This document shows, one piece after another, positions 7,988-16,660 of a stretch of DNA of 20,668 bases. A program made the translations under genes and the position numbers. Below the pieces are notes generated by a model, which was given only the letters and a program-made list of their open reading frames with translations, had not been told where the DNA came from and ran no database searches. The DNA lies in contig JBMFOH010000008.1 of NCBI GenBank assembly GCA_049969715.1, forward strand, positions 54,056 through 74,723, written 5' to 3'. Position 1 is the first letter of the stretch. Each line of letters begins with the position of its first letter. The stretch comes from JBMFOH01 sp049969715 [NCBI: bacterium]. GTDB taxonomy: Bacteria; DUMJ01.

Positions 7988-9099
7988 GTATAGTTTAGTC
8001 CGTAATCTACCAATGGGATTGGGAATATTGAATCTATAATTCTTTTTATCTTATTAAGTTTTTCTGGTATCTCTATCTTCTTTTCTACAGAACCGAATAT
8101 GAGAATAGGGGCATCATCCTTAGGGATATCCAATGTCTCTTCGTCATATGTCAAAGATAAAGAGGGCTCAAATTTTATAGTAAGCTTTCTGTATTCTCCT
8201 CCTAAAAGACTTATAAAGTATGGCTCTAATTTCTTGAAAAGCCCTTTTAGATTTAATATCTTTACTGTACCTTGGAATCCTCTTCCATCTGGTTTTATAC
8301 CTCTTTTCTCCATAATATATTTGATGGCTTCATCATTTGATAAGGCATCTATAAGTATGAAATCCATCTGATGTGCATCTAAAGTAGGTAATAGGGCATC
8401 TACTATTGCCTCTCTAGAGCCTCCTATTTCTTTTATATGGATAGATTTTCCGAATCTGGACTGTATCTGAATGGCAAAGTAAGAGATAATTGTGTCCTTC
8501 CTTTCTACAACTAACACTTCTCCTGGTTCATTCACTACCATCCTTGTACTTATGAGTTTTTTGAGCTCATCATATGACCTTTCAAATCTTACTGGTTCAA
8601 GAGCCATAAGATAAAGGACCTTTGGTATATCCTCTTCTCTTATTCTTCTTACAGTTAGATCACTATAAGAAAGCTTTGCCTTTGGAATGAAGAATGTCTG
8701 GTAGAGACCTGCTTGTACTGCTCCTAATCTTCTGTAGAGTCCTCTGCCTCCGGATATAAGCATCAAGTCTACACCTTCTTGTAGAGACCTTACTATACTA
8801 TCCTGCATAAGGGTAGTAGCAAATCCTTTCCCCCTGTAATCTGGATCGGTAGCAACCGACCCTATTAGACTTGCCTTTATTCTATTCCCAAGAATAACTA
8901 GGTCAGTAAAGAGTATCCCAACTAGAGAAACTACCTTTCCATCCTCTTTTATAATCCTTAGATTTTCACAATTTTCAGGGGAAAAGAGTAGAGGAAACTC
9001 TTTTTTCATATCTCCAGTTACTTCTGTTCTAAAGACCCTATTAGAAAGGTCGATAATCTCAGAGAGTTCTTCTCTTCTTGCCCCTCTCGGTCCTTCCAT
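7984..9099 (-). CDS. GNAT-family N-acetyltransferase with a long C-terminal extension
   Basis: This protein has 371 residues, about twice the size of a single GNAT domain. The N-terminal domain has the acetyl-CoA loop in SVATDPDYRGKGFATTLM (81-98), followed by LISGGRGLYRRLG (114-126), equivalent to the usual YxxxGF strand. Residues from about 140 look like a second, degenerate GNAT-like fold, and the tail (about 290-371) could be an SCP2-like domain. That architecture resembles Eis-type acetyltransferases, but I assign it by layout and not by clear motifs. The substrate is unknown. An AGAGGTGA site precedes ATG 9099. It is the first gene of a coupled pair with rdgB and appears to have its own extended -10 promoter in the gap after the SIS-isomerase gene. 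Confidence 0.82.
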   Translation of the reverse strand: MEGPRGARREELSEIIDLSNRVFRTEVTGDMKKEFPLLFSPENCENLRIIKEDGKVVSLVGILFTDLVILGNRIKASLIGSVATDPDYRGKGFATTLMQDSIVRSLQEGVDLMLISGGRGLYRRLGAVQAGLYQTFFIPKAKLSYSDLTVRRIREEDIPKVLYLMALEPVRFERSYDELKKLISTRMVVNEPGEVLVVERKDTIISYFAIQIQSRFGKSIHIKEIGGSREAIVDALLPTLDAHQMDFILIDALSNDEAIKYIMEKRGIKPDGRGFQGTVKILNLKGLFKKLEPYFISLLGGEYRKLTIKFEPSLSLTYDEETLDIPKDDAPILIFGSVEKKIEIPEKLNKIKRIIDSIFPIPLVDYGLNYT

Positions 9100-9137
9100 A
9101 TGTCACCTCTAAAATTCTATTGTCAAATCCTTATTAA

Positions 9138-9146
9138 ATTATACCA
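9138..9146 (-). promoter_or_regulatory. Extended -10 promoter for the acetyltransferase-rdgB pair
   Basis: On the minus strand this reads TGGTATAAT: a perfect -10 hexamer (9143-9138) with the TGn extension. The predicted start is about 30 bases before ATG 9099. There is no good -35 at 16-18 bp (best is a weak TGAGTA), which extended -10 promoters tolerate. It sits in the 52-base gap after the SIS-isomerase stop, so this pair need not depend on the mannoside operon upstream. Confidence 0.5.
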
Positions 9147-9151
9147 TACTA

Positions 9152-9721
9152 TCACTCTTTACTCATCTCTTCTTCTATTATCTCACATATACTATGGATT
9201 ATCACCTCATGTATCTCTTGGACCCTTGGGGTTTTAGATAGGGGAACTATTATAGGAATATCTACAAGCTTGCCAAGTTTTCCTCCATCATTCCCAAGAA
9301 GTCCAATCGTCTTAATAGAAAGTTTTTTTGCTACTTCAACCGCTTCTATAAGATTTTTGGCATTTCCACTAGTAGAGATTGCTATAAATACATCACCTTT
9401 TATTCCTATGGCTTCTACCTGCCTAGAGAATATCTTTTCAAAGGAATAATCGTTGCCTATAGCGGTGAGGATCGACGTATTAGTAGAGAGAGCTATCGCA
9501 GGTAGAGCTCTTCTCTCCTTTAGAAATCTTCCAACCAGCTCTCCTGTAAGGTGTTGAGCATCACTGGCTGAACCTCCATTTCCAGCTACTAATACCTTGT
9601 TACCAGTCTTTAAAGAACTTACTATAACCTCTATAGCGTTCTCTATATCCCTATTTAATCTCTCATCTAAGAGTACATCCCTAGCATCTATAGCTTCTTT
9701 GAATATCTCCTTTAATTTCAT
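9152..9721 (-). CDS. gmhA: SIS-domain sugar-phosphate isomerase, GmhA-like
   Basis: This 189-residue protein closely matches sedoheptulose-7-phosphate isomerase. It has VLVAGNGGSASDAQHLTGEL (43-62), TAIGNDYSFE (86-95), the phosphate-binding loop ISTSGNAKN (115-123) and VQEIHEVIIH (167-176). H57, E61, Q168 and H176 occur at the spacing of the E. coli GmhA zinc and active-site ligands, so catalysis looks intact. The classical product is D-glycero-D-manno-heptose 7-phosphate for LPS or S-layer glycans. No other heptose genes are visible here, and the start codon abuts the stop of the alpha-mannosidase (TAA then ATG). It may therefore have been recruited to isomerise a sugar phosphate made from mannoside breakdown. 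AGAGGTG at the end of the mannosidase gene serves as its ribosome binding site. The fold is secure; the role is uncertain. Confidence 0.85.
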   Translation of the reverse strand: MKLKEIFKEAIDARDVLLDERLNRDIENAIEVIVSSLKTGNKVLVAGNGGSASDAQHLTGELVGRFLKERRALPAIALSTNTSILTAIGNDYSFEKIFSRQVEAIGIKGDVFIAISTSGNAKNLIEAVEVAKKLSIKTIGLLGNDGGKLGKLVDIPIIVPLSKTPRVQEIHEVIIHSICEIIEEEMSKE

Positions 9722-12127
9722 TTACTCTTTCACCTCTTCTAATAGATTTACCTCCTTAATTGGTAAGGAGCTGTTTTTTGGAATGAGAAAGGTCTTTATC
9801 TCATAGGGGGAAAAGGATACCTTCCAATTCCTATTAAATAATATAAAACTTGCCTGTGTAGAGTTTCCTCTAGTCTCATATGCCCTAACTATAATGTCTT
9901 CGCTATCTTCTGCCTCCTTTATAGTGCTGACTATAATGTTCTCTTTATCTACCTCTATGAATTTCTTTTCTGACGGTAGTGTACCTTTGTGGTTATATTC
10001 CACAAACGCTGTGGGTGGATTATTTAAATATTCTGCTAAGGCTATTATATCACTCTCTCTCCAATCCCCTTTATGTGGTAGAAGTATGTATGTGAATCCT
10101 TGCTCTCCCTGATCTATATATCTATAATCTTCATTGGGGTCTAGTTCTCTTGGTATGTGGTGGGCATATACAGGACTTCTCAATACAGTAAGGGAGAGGA
10201 CATTATCTTCTACATCATAACTGTACTTGGCGTTATTAATAAGACTTAGACCGTAATTATCATCACCTACATCTATCCATTCTCCTCCTGGTTCCTCTTC
10301 TCCATTACAGGGTCTAGTGATAAAGCCATATGGAATCTGATAAGTAGCAGTTGGATTATTTATATTAACTGGAAACTTTAGCTTTAACATCTTAAGATGT
10401 TCATGCCAATCTACTTTTACTCGAACCTCAATAAATTTTAAATCTCTGTAGATGATGAAATCTTGAGTTAGGGTAGAATTATTGAACTTACTTTTTACTC
10501 TCAAGACCCCTCTTACAGGTCCTTTCTCTAAAACTTTTATTTCTGCCTCTGTGAACTTATCTATTTCATTCTTAAATCTAAATACATTGTGACTCCAGGT
10601 ATCGCTTGGGTCATCTATAACTGTAGGAACAGCTGAATCCTTTGTGAAAACCTCCTTCTTATTCTCCTTATCGTAGAGCCTCTTTATATATCCTGTTTCT
10701 CTATCTATCTCTAAATATAGCCAGTCGTTCTCTAGAGTATTTTCTCCTACAGTTAGAGAGTGAGAAAAGTTTATATTATATTTTTCTGGCACTGCCCTGT
10801 AGACTTTGTATCCATACGGAGGAAGCTTGGCAATGAATATAGCATTAATCCTTCCGCCAGTTGTTGTGGCAGATGGCTTGGAGCATTGGGTAGCTATCGG
10901 AGTATTATCTTCTAAGATGCTTAAGTTTTCTTCTCTCCAAGGGATTTCAATCTCTACAGGAACTTTTCTCTCAAATGATGTTGTATTAAATATCACTATT
11001 GGTTCTCCTTTCCCTTGGGTGTCAATGTCGCTGGCTATCAGTTGGGTACTATACACTATTATCTTATTTACAGTGTCTTCTATAGCTCCATGCATAGCCT
11101 TTATCTCCTCGTATGCTTCAGGTATACTTGTTCCTGCTAATATATCGTGGAATTGGGTAAAGAGTAGATTTTGCCAGCTTGATGTGAATTCTTCTTTAGG
11201 ATATGGGGTATTTTCTATATAGTTAGCTAAAGTTGCAATCTTCTCTCCATCTAATAAGAGGTGCTCTAGTTTTCTGTTACTCTTTTTTATCCAAGATAAT
11301 ACTGAATAACAGCCACTTGCATGGTGCTGCAAATCATCTTTGACTACAGGAAGGTCTATGTTTTTGTTAGATATCTCTTCGAAGAATTTATTAGGTGAAC
11401 TAAAGATAAGCATTGGTATATCTTCTCTTGTATTTAGCTCTTTTATGTTTTCTATATTCTCTTTCGTTGGCCCTCCTCCGTGGTCTCCTATACCATAGAA
11501 GCACATAAGAGAATTAATTGTTTCATTGAGCTTTTCTGCTACTCTCCTTACTTGGGTTTCTACCTCTTTACCCCAAGTGGCATAAGAGAATGGAATCCTA
11601 TAGGTAAGTACCTTAGAGCCATCTGGACTTTCCCAATAAAATATATCTCCTGGTAACTCCTTTTCGTGAGGTCCTGGTCGCATAAATACATAGTAATCTA
11701 TTCCCATCTTCTTTAAAACTTGAGGAATCATCCAGTTATGACCAAAAGAATCAGGGTTATAACCAACCTTTGCCTTTACACCAAACTTTTCTAAAAAATA
11801 TTTCTGCCCATAAAGTCCTTGTCTTACTAGGGCTTCTCCTCCGGGAATATTACAGTCAGGCTCTATCCACCATCCACCTACAATGCACCAACGTCCCTCT
11901 TTTACTTTTTCCTTGATTTTTTCAAATAATTCTGGATCAGTTTCTTCTATCCATTGATAAAGACAGGCGCTAGATGCAGTAAAGACAAATTCGGGATACT
12001 CTTCTATCCTATCAATAGCAGACTTAAATGTTGCTCTTGTAGTTTCTAATCCTTCTTTCCATGTCCATAACCACACAGGATCAATATGTGCATTACCAAT
12101 CATATGAAGCTTATAAGACTTCTTCAT
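9722..12127 (-). CDS. GH38 alpha-mannosidase
   Basis: This 801-residue cytoplasmic enzyme has no signal peptide. It begins with the GH38 signature GNAHIDPVWLWTWKEG, where H14 and D16 bind zinc. D126 in VGYNPDSFGHN (121-131) is the expected nucleophile. YYVFMRPGPHEK and the QHHASGCYSVLSWIKKSNR segment near residue 265 (third zinc-ligand region and start of the helical bundle) follow, and then the beta-sandwich C-terminal half. The family is a retaining exo-alpha-mannosidase that releases mannose from alpha-mannosides, including those of N-glycan type. Its start overlaps the ROK gene stop in ATGA. With the beta-mannosidase upstream it could dismantle a branched mannoside inside the cell, so short oligosaccharides must be imported. 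No transporter is visible in this cluster. Confidence 0.94.
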   Translation of the reverse strand: MKKSYKLHMIGNAHIDPVWLWTWKEGLETTRATFKSAIDRIEEYPEFVFTASSACLYQWIEETDPELFEKIKEKVKEGRWCIVGGWWIEPDCNIPGGEALVRQGLYGQKYFLEKFGVKAKVGYNPDSFGHNWMIPQVLKKMGIDYYVFMRPGPHEKELPGDIFYWESPDGSKVLTYRIPFSYATWGKEVETQVRRVAEKLNETINSLMCFYGIGDHGGGPTKENIENIKELNTREDIPMLIFSSPNKFFEEISNKNIDLPVVKDDLQHHASGCYSVLSWIKKSNRKLEHLLLDGEKIATLANYIENTPYPKEEFTSSWQNLLFTQFHDILAGTSIPEAYEEIKAMHGAIEDTVNKIIVYSTQLIASDIDTQGKGEPIVIFNTTSFERKVPVEIEIPWREENLSILEDNTPIATQCSKPSATTTGGRINAIFIAKLPPYGYKVYRAVPEKYNINFSHSLTVGENTLENDWLYLEIDRETGYIKRLYDKENKKEVFTKDSAVPTVIDDPSDTWSHNVFRFKNEIDKFTEAEIKVLEKGPVRGVLRVKSKFNNSTLTQDFIIYRDLKFIEVRVKVDWHEHLKMLKLKFPVNINNPTATYQIPYGFITRPCNGEEEPGGEWIDVGDDNYGLSLINNAKYSYDVEDNVLSLTVLRSPVYAHHIPRELDPNEDYRYIDQGEQGFTYILLPHKGDWRESDIIALAEYLNNPPTAFVEYNHKGTLPSEKKFIEVDKENIIVSTIKEAEDSEDIIVRAYETRGNSTQASFILFNRNWKVSFSPYEIKTFLIPKNSSLPIKEVNLLEEVKE

Positions 12128-13350
12128 TGTGCATTTGCCTCCTTCTTTATTATCTTGTATGGGTCCTTATAGAACTCCCAAAGGGCAATTGTAGCTGCTC
12201 CTATAATACCTGTATTCTGCCCTATACTTGAAGTCAATATTTTTGTTTGCTGAGAAGCTATAGAAAAACTTCTCTCTCTTACTATCTTCTCTACCCTAGG
12301 GATAATAAGGTCCGATCCATTTATAAGTGCCTCTCTACCTAATACGATAGCTGCAGGGCTGAAGATGTTTATTGCATTTACCACCCCTACCCCAAGCCAG
12401 AAGCAATACTCATTAAGAATCTCTACCGCCCTGATATCCCCCTCTCTTGCGGTTCTGTAAAAAAGAGACAGGGTTTCTAAGGGGTCCTCTTTTAATAAGT
12501 TAGGCAACTTCTCTTCAATTCTTCTTATAAGAGAACCTACTGATGTATAAAGTTCAAGGCACCCGTAATTTCCACAACTACATTGAGGTCCACCTACATT
12601 TACAGTAGTATGCCCTAGTTCCCCTGCCAGTTCTCCAGCACCTCTATATATTTCTCCATTGATAATTATCCCTGCTCCAACCCCTGTACCTACAGCGAGA
12701 TAGACGAAGTTATCTATATCTCTGCAACATCCAAACCATTTCTCTCCTAAGGCACAGGCTTTGGCATCATTCTCTATAAAGGTAGGAATCTTAAATTCTT
12801 CTTCTATAATATCCTTTAATGGGATGTCCTTCCACCCTATAAAATTTGGAGGAGAGATGATAATCCCTTTACTTGAACTTAAAGGTCCTGGTGAACCTAT
12901 CCCTATGGCAATAATCTTTTCTTTTATTTGAGGATCAATCTCTTCTAAGAGGGAATATATGGTGTCTTTCAGAGTATTTAAAGTTATAGGAAAATGTTGA
13001 GTTAAATCAGAAATTACTCTCTTTGTAATCAGTAAATTCCCAACAAGGTCCACTATACCACAGGATATAGATGTTCTTGCTAAGTCTATCCCTAAAACAT
13101 AGTAGGCTCCGCTATTTATACTGAGTAATGTTCTACTCCGTCCTATCTCTCCTTTTACATTCCCTACCTCTTTGACAAGTCCTCTTTTTATAAATTCATC
13201 TACTAGATTAGTGATAGTAGTAGGGGTTAGAGATGTAAGCTCAGTTAATTCTATCCGAGAAATAGGGCTATATGCTCGTATAGTCTGTAAGACCAAACTT
13301 CTATTAAATTCCCTTACATAGGGAAGATTTCTGCCACGTTTTTTCCTCAC
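12124..13350 (-). CDS. ROK-family transcriptional regulator (NagC/XylR type)
   Basis: An N-terminal winged helix-turn-helix (SRIELTELTSLTPTTITNLV) is fused to a ROK sugar-kinase-like domain. The latter has a GIDLARTSISCGIVDL phosphate loop, the catalytic-type ENDAK, VGTGVGAG, and the zinc motif GGPQCSCGNYGCLE with a preceding GH. The kinase residues look intact, so it may bind or phosphorylate the inducing sugar. The start is uncertain. The longest frame begins at GTG 13392 with AAGGA directly abutting it, which is not usable spacing, and it would overlap the hidden beta-mannosidase C-terminus by 40 bases. AGAGGTG fits an ATA at 13356 (8-base spacer, ATAA overlap with that hidden stop) better than GTG 13350 (14-base spacer). 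I list 13350 as the nearest conventional codon. It is the likely regulator of the cluster. Confidence 0.88.
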   Translation of the reverse strand: MRKKRGRNLPYVREFNRSLVLQTIRAYSPISRIELTELTSLTPTTITNLVDEFIKRGLVKEVGNVKGEIGRSRTLLSINSGAYYVLGIDLARTSISCGIVDLVGNLLITKRVISDLTQHFPITLNTLKDTIYSLLEEIDPQIKEKIIAIGIGSPGPLSSSKGIIISPPNFIGWKDIPLKDIIEEEFKIPTFIENDAKACALGEKWFGCCRDIDNFVYLAVGTGVGAGIIINGEIYRGAGELAGELGHTTVNVGGPQCSCGNYGCLELYTSVGSLIRRIEEKLPNLLKEDPLETLSLFYRTAREGDIRAVEILNEYCFWLGVGVVNAINIFSPAAIVLGREALINGSDLIIPRVEKIVRERSFSIASQQTKILTSSIGQNTGIIGAATIALWEFYKDPYKIIKKEANAQ

Positions 13351-13352
13351 TT

Positions 13353-13634
13353 TTATATTGAATTCACCTCTTTTACTATCGTCTTCAGCCACTCCTTATA
13401 TTTTACTAGATTAAATGGTGGATTTCCTAGTAGATAATGATTAAAAAACTTCTTGCCATCTACCTCCCACTCTATAATAAATAGTTTCTGTTCTCCTCTA
13501 CTTACCCTAATTTTATCTAAGACCTTTTTGCTAAAAGGAGAAACTGAAAATTCTCTAGAGCTAGATTCTTCTTTAGTATCAGCATCATATACTCTGTAGG
13601 TTCCTTTCTTTTCTGTAGGAGTATCATTTACTCC
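13353..13634 (-). pseudogene. C-terminal 93 codons of the beta-mannosidase, displaced to the +1 frame
   Basis: This stretch would be blank if only complete frames were read. After the GGG at 13635-13633 (minus strand), the +1 frame reads on for 93 sense codons to a TAA at 13355-13353. It begins GVNDTPTEKKGTYRVYDADT and later contains KKFFNHYLLGNPPFNLVKY, the kind of beta-sandwich C-terminus expected after the WYVKIV stretch of GH2 beta-mannosidases. Codon use matches the neighbours. Removing one G from the GGG run joins it to the upstream frame as one 756-residue protein. It contains the ribosome binding site for the ROK gene at its end. Either the gene is truly frameshifted or the assembly has a one-base indel. 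Confidence 0.85.
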
Positions 13635-15624
13635 CTACTATCTTCACGTACCATGCCTCTGGTTCTGTTATCATTATGCAGAATGGTTCCTGGACTCTCT
13701 TTATATAATAATAGGCAAGTTTCTTACTAAAATAGTAATCTACTATAGCATCAGAAATTTGAGGCCAGCAATCTATCACGTTCCACCATATGATCCCCCA
13801 GATATTATCTGAGAGTCTTGCCCTTTCTATAAAAAACTTTTTCGCCTCAGCCTGAGTGATTTGACTTGCCAAGATAAAATCTTCTATTCTTTCTGGAATA
13901 ATTCCAAATAATTCTTTTATCTGGTTAGCCATAAGTTCATTCCTATTATAGCCTCTTTTCCTTGTCTTCCAATGTTCTACAGAATGAGCCCTCCAATAAT
14001 CATTATCCCATGGCCACAGATACTCCTTGGGGATAAACTTCTTCAGGCTTTCTAGATTTGGACATCCATGATAACCTATCTCGCTTATAAAAGATGCCTT
14101 ATTCTCTGTATAGAATCTACTCTTATAGTAGTCTCTTGGTCCCCAGAGATGTTGTTCAGGTGGAGAAAGCTTCCCTTTTGATTTTACAACTTTATCAGAA
14201 AGATAAGGGGAAGAAGGTAGATATGGTCTATAAGGGTCTAGTTGTTTACATACTGATGGTAGGACCTTCCTAGTAAGGATATTATCTGATGGGAGGAGAT
14301 TCTCTAGATTATATGCATAGTCACATTCATTATCTCCTGCCCATAATATTAAGCTCGGATGGTTCCTCAATCTCTTTATGACCTTTTTAGCTTCCTCCTC
14401 TATCTCTTTTTGAAAATCTTTATCTTGAGGATATCTTGCACAGGCAAGAGCAAAGTCTTGCCAGACCGTTATCCCATGTGTATCACAGAAGTCAAAGAAT
14501 TCGCTAGATTCGTAGACTCCTCCACCCCAACATCTAATAATATTGCAACCTAGGTCATCAAATAATTCAAGAACAGGTATTGTTCGTTCTTTATCCCTTG
14601 AGTGTAACGCATCTAATGGCACCCAATTAGAACCTCTTAATCTTACCGGAATGCCATTTATTATAAATCTAAAGATACCATCCTCTTCAGCGGTTTCTGT
14701 TCTTTCTAAGTGAACGGTTCTTATACCGATTTTATCTCTCTTTTCATCTAGGACCTCTTTATTATAGATGAGCTCACATTTTACATCATAGAGATTTGGG
14801 TCACCATATCCTTTAGGCCACCAGAGTAGGGGACTATCTAATTTTATTGAAAGATGACCAGTGATAAATTCTACAGGAAACTCAAAGACCTGCTTATTAT
14901 CATTCTTGTCAGTGAAGGTAAATCTTAAGAGGAATTCTTCAAAGTATTTAAGATTGGTCCTAAATTTAAAAAAGACATCTAGGTATGCAAGATTATCTTC
15001 TATCTTAGAGGTAGCATAATAGAGTTCTTCTATCTCTGTGTCTTTAATCTCGCTTAATTCTACGTCCTTCCATATTCCAGATGAGACTATCCTAGGTGCT
15101 ATATCCCACCCAAAGGAGTGTTGAGCCTTTCTAAGCCACAGGGCTTCATCTCTTCCTTCCCAAGAGATATTAATAGCCTCATAATTTTTCTCTTTTGCCC
15201 AAAGTATAGGAGAATCTATCTTTACTACAAGAGTATTATTCTCTTTTAGAAGCTCTGTTACATCAAAAGAATGCTCGACAAACATATTATTCGTTTCGCC
15301 GAGGAACTTACCATTAAGCCAGATAGTACTAATAGTATCTATGCCGTAGAAGACGAGCTTGAACTTCTTACAAAGAAGCTCTTTTGGAATAGTAAACTCC
15401 TTTTCATACCACCACTGGTAAAATTCAAACTTTCTTAGGGCTAGATAGTTCCTTCCAAAGAATGGGTCCTCTATAAGCCCTGCCTTTAATAGGTCAAGAT
15501 AGACATCACCTGGAACAGTAGCGGAAATACACTGAAACTTCTCCTTAGCCTCATCTATACTCTTTGCCTCCCCTTGCGGTCCAAAATAAAGAGTCCAAGT
15601 GCCTCTTAAACTTAATTTTGGCAT
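13624..15624 (-). CDS. GH2 beta-mannosidase, truncated by an apparent 1-base frameshift
   Basis: This 666-residue intact frame is a GH2 beta-mannosidase: jelly-roll sugar-binding domain (about 1-190), immunoglobulin-like domain (about 195-305) and a TIM barrel. The catalytic acid/base is E433 in LWAGDNECDY and the nucleophile is E515 in FISEIGYHG. Further markers are RGSNWVPLD, IIRCWGGGVYES and IIWWNVIDCWPQISDAIVDY. The enzyme removes terminal beta-mannose from manno-oligosaccharides or the Man-beta-GlcNAc core. It ends early at TGA 13626, and the missing C-terminal domain follows in the next frame. The barrel is complete, so activity may persist, but loss of the C-terminal sandwich could destabilise it. 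AGGAGG lies 9 bases before ATG 15624 and overlaps the stop of the UroD-like gene 13 bases upstream. No signal peptide is present. Confidence 0.93.
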   Translation of the reverse strand: MPKLSLRGTWTLYFGPQGEAKSIDEAKEKFQCISATVPGDVYLDLLKAGLIEDPFFGRNYLALRKFEFYQWWYEKEFTIPKELLCKKFKLVFYGIDTISTIWLNGKFLGETNNMFVEHSFDVTELLKENNTLVVKIDSPILWAKEKNYEAINISWEGRDEALWLRKAQHSFGWDIAPRIVSSGIWKDVELSEIKDTEIEELYYATSKIEDNLAYLDVFFKFRTNLKYFEEFLLRFTFTDKNDNKQVFEFPVEFITGHLSIKLDSPLLWWPKGYGDPNLYDVKCELIYNKEVLDEKRDKIGIRTVHLERTETAEEDGIFRFIINGIPVRLRGSNWVPLDALHSRDKERTIPVLELFDDLGCNIIRCWGGGVYESSEFFDFCDTHGITVWQDFALACARYPQDKDFQKEIEEEAKKVIKRLRNHPSLILWAGDNECDYAYNLENLLPSDNILTRKVLPSVCKQLDPYRPYLPSSPYLSDKVVKSKGKLSPPEQHLWGPRDYYKSRFYTENKASFISEIGYHGCPNLESLKKFIPKEYLWPWDNDYWRAHSVEHWKTRKRGYNRNELMANQIKELFGIIPERIEDFILASQITQAEAKKFFIERARLSDNIWGIIWWNVIDCWPQISDAIVDYYFSKKLAYYYIKRVQEPFCIMITEPEAWYVKIVGSK

Positions 15625-15637
15625 AGAAATTCGCCTC

Positions 15638-16660
15638 CTAAAATATTTCTTCTAAGGGTTTATTCCACTCTTCAAATACAGCTTCGATGTTTTCTTTTGG
15701 ATCCTTTACACCCCATTCACACTGGGCTATCACTCCACCTCTACCTGTGTCGAGAGCCTTTCTTATCCTTCTTACTGCTGATCTTACCTCTTCTACTGTT
15801 CCAAAGGGAAGTATATATTGTCTGTCTATCTCTCCCCAAAAGGTAATCTTACCTTTATATTTTCTACCTAATTCTTCTATGTTCATACAGAATAGTTGAG
15901 AATTTATAGCATCTATTCCAATCTCTATAAGGTCAGGGTATATTGCCTCTATGTGCCCATCTGAATGGAAGAATATAAACTTGTTATGGGAGTGCAATAT
16001 GTCACAGTAATCTTTATACAGAGGCTTAAAGAATTCTCTCCAAAGTTTAGGGGAGATAAGAAGTGAGTTTTGAGCACCCCAGTCGTCCATAAATGAAACT
16101 CCATCTACATCTGTTTTTGCCCACATCTCTATCTCTTTAATAAAAAATTCATGTAGCATATCCCTTAATATAAATACTTCTTTTACACTATAGGCAAGGT
16201 CTAAAAAGAGATTTTCACTACCTCTTAGGAACTGCATCCTTTCAAAAGGACGTGTTTCTGTTCCTACCTTAACAAATTTATCTGTTTCCGCGCAACTCTT
16301 ATTTACTTCAGAAAGGTCCGCCTCTTCTAATAATTCCCATGGTAACTTGTAACTTTTTAATGAGGACCAATCCGCTAAAGGCGGATCTTTCACTTCACCT
16401 ACAACTCCTGGTTCTGCAACCTTCCATACACATCCCCAAGCATCAATGTATTCTCCTACCGTATAAGGAATCCCTCTTGCTCTTCTACTAACTCCATATC
16501 TATATCTTGGTGCTGTAAAGTCAGGTGGATATTTCTTTAAGACTTCTTCTAACTCGTTTTTCCTAAACATTTCTACCCCCGGCAGATACCACAAGTCTCT
16601 AGGAACTCTATCAGGATTTTCAAATCTTAATGTTCTTATAACTCTTTCTCTTGAAGTCAT
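15638..16660 (-). CDS. UroD-family protein (MtaA-like fold), divergent zinc site
   Basis: This member of the uroporphyrinogen decarboxylase/cobalamin-methyltransferase superfamily has 340 residues from ATG 16660. That start is chosen because GGAGG lies 6 bases upstream; a longer frame from TTG 16687 adds nine residues without a better site. It opens with the family's MTSRERVIRTLRFENPDRVP, then RPFERMQFLRGSENL and DVDGVSFMDDWGAQNSLLI. At the position of the usual HSCG zinc motif it has HSDGH (H232, D234), and C314 lies near the end in VIAQCEWG. The superfamily contains heme-pathway decarboxylases and zinc-dependent methyl transferases such as MtaA. No heme genes are nearby, so a methyl-transfer role is likelier. 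It leads the mannosidase operon. The substrate is unknown. Confidence 0.85.
   Translation of the reverse strand: MTSRERVIRTLRFENPDRVPRDLWYLPGVEMFRKNELEEVLKKYPPDFTAPRYRYGVSRRARGIPYTVGEYIDAWGCVWKVAEPGVVGEVKDPPLADWSSLKSYKLPWELLEEADLSEVNKSCAETDKFVKVGTETRPFERMQFLRGSENLFLDLAYSVKEVFILRDMLHEFFIKEIEMWAKTDVDGVSFMDDWGAQNSLLISPKLWREFFKPLYKDYCDILHSHNKFIFFHSDGHIEAIYPDLIEIGIDAINSQLFCMNIEELGRKYKGKITFWGEIDRQYILPFGTVEEVRSAVRRIRKALDTGRGGVIAQCEWGVKDPKENIEAVFEEWNKPLEEIF

Noticed and set aside
9118-9124. TTGACA on the minus strand just before the acetyltransferase
   Set aside because: It is too close to the ATG to serve as a -35; the extended -10 TGGTATAAT upstream of it is the better promoter.
9722-11222. Plus-strand open frames of 70-140 codons inside the alpha-mannosidase gene
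   Set aside because: They lie antisense to an intact, motif-rich GH38 gene and have no recognisable protein features. They are shadows of biased codon use.
13620-13645. Programmed frameshift in the beta-mannosidase
   Set aside because: No known +1 or -1 slippery heptamer, stimulatory hairpin or internal Shine-Dalgarno is visible at GGG. An indel is the simpler explanation.
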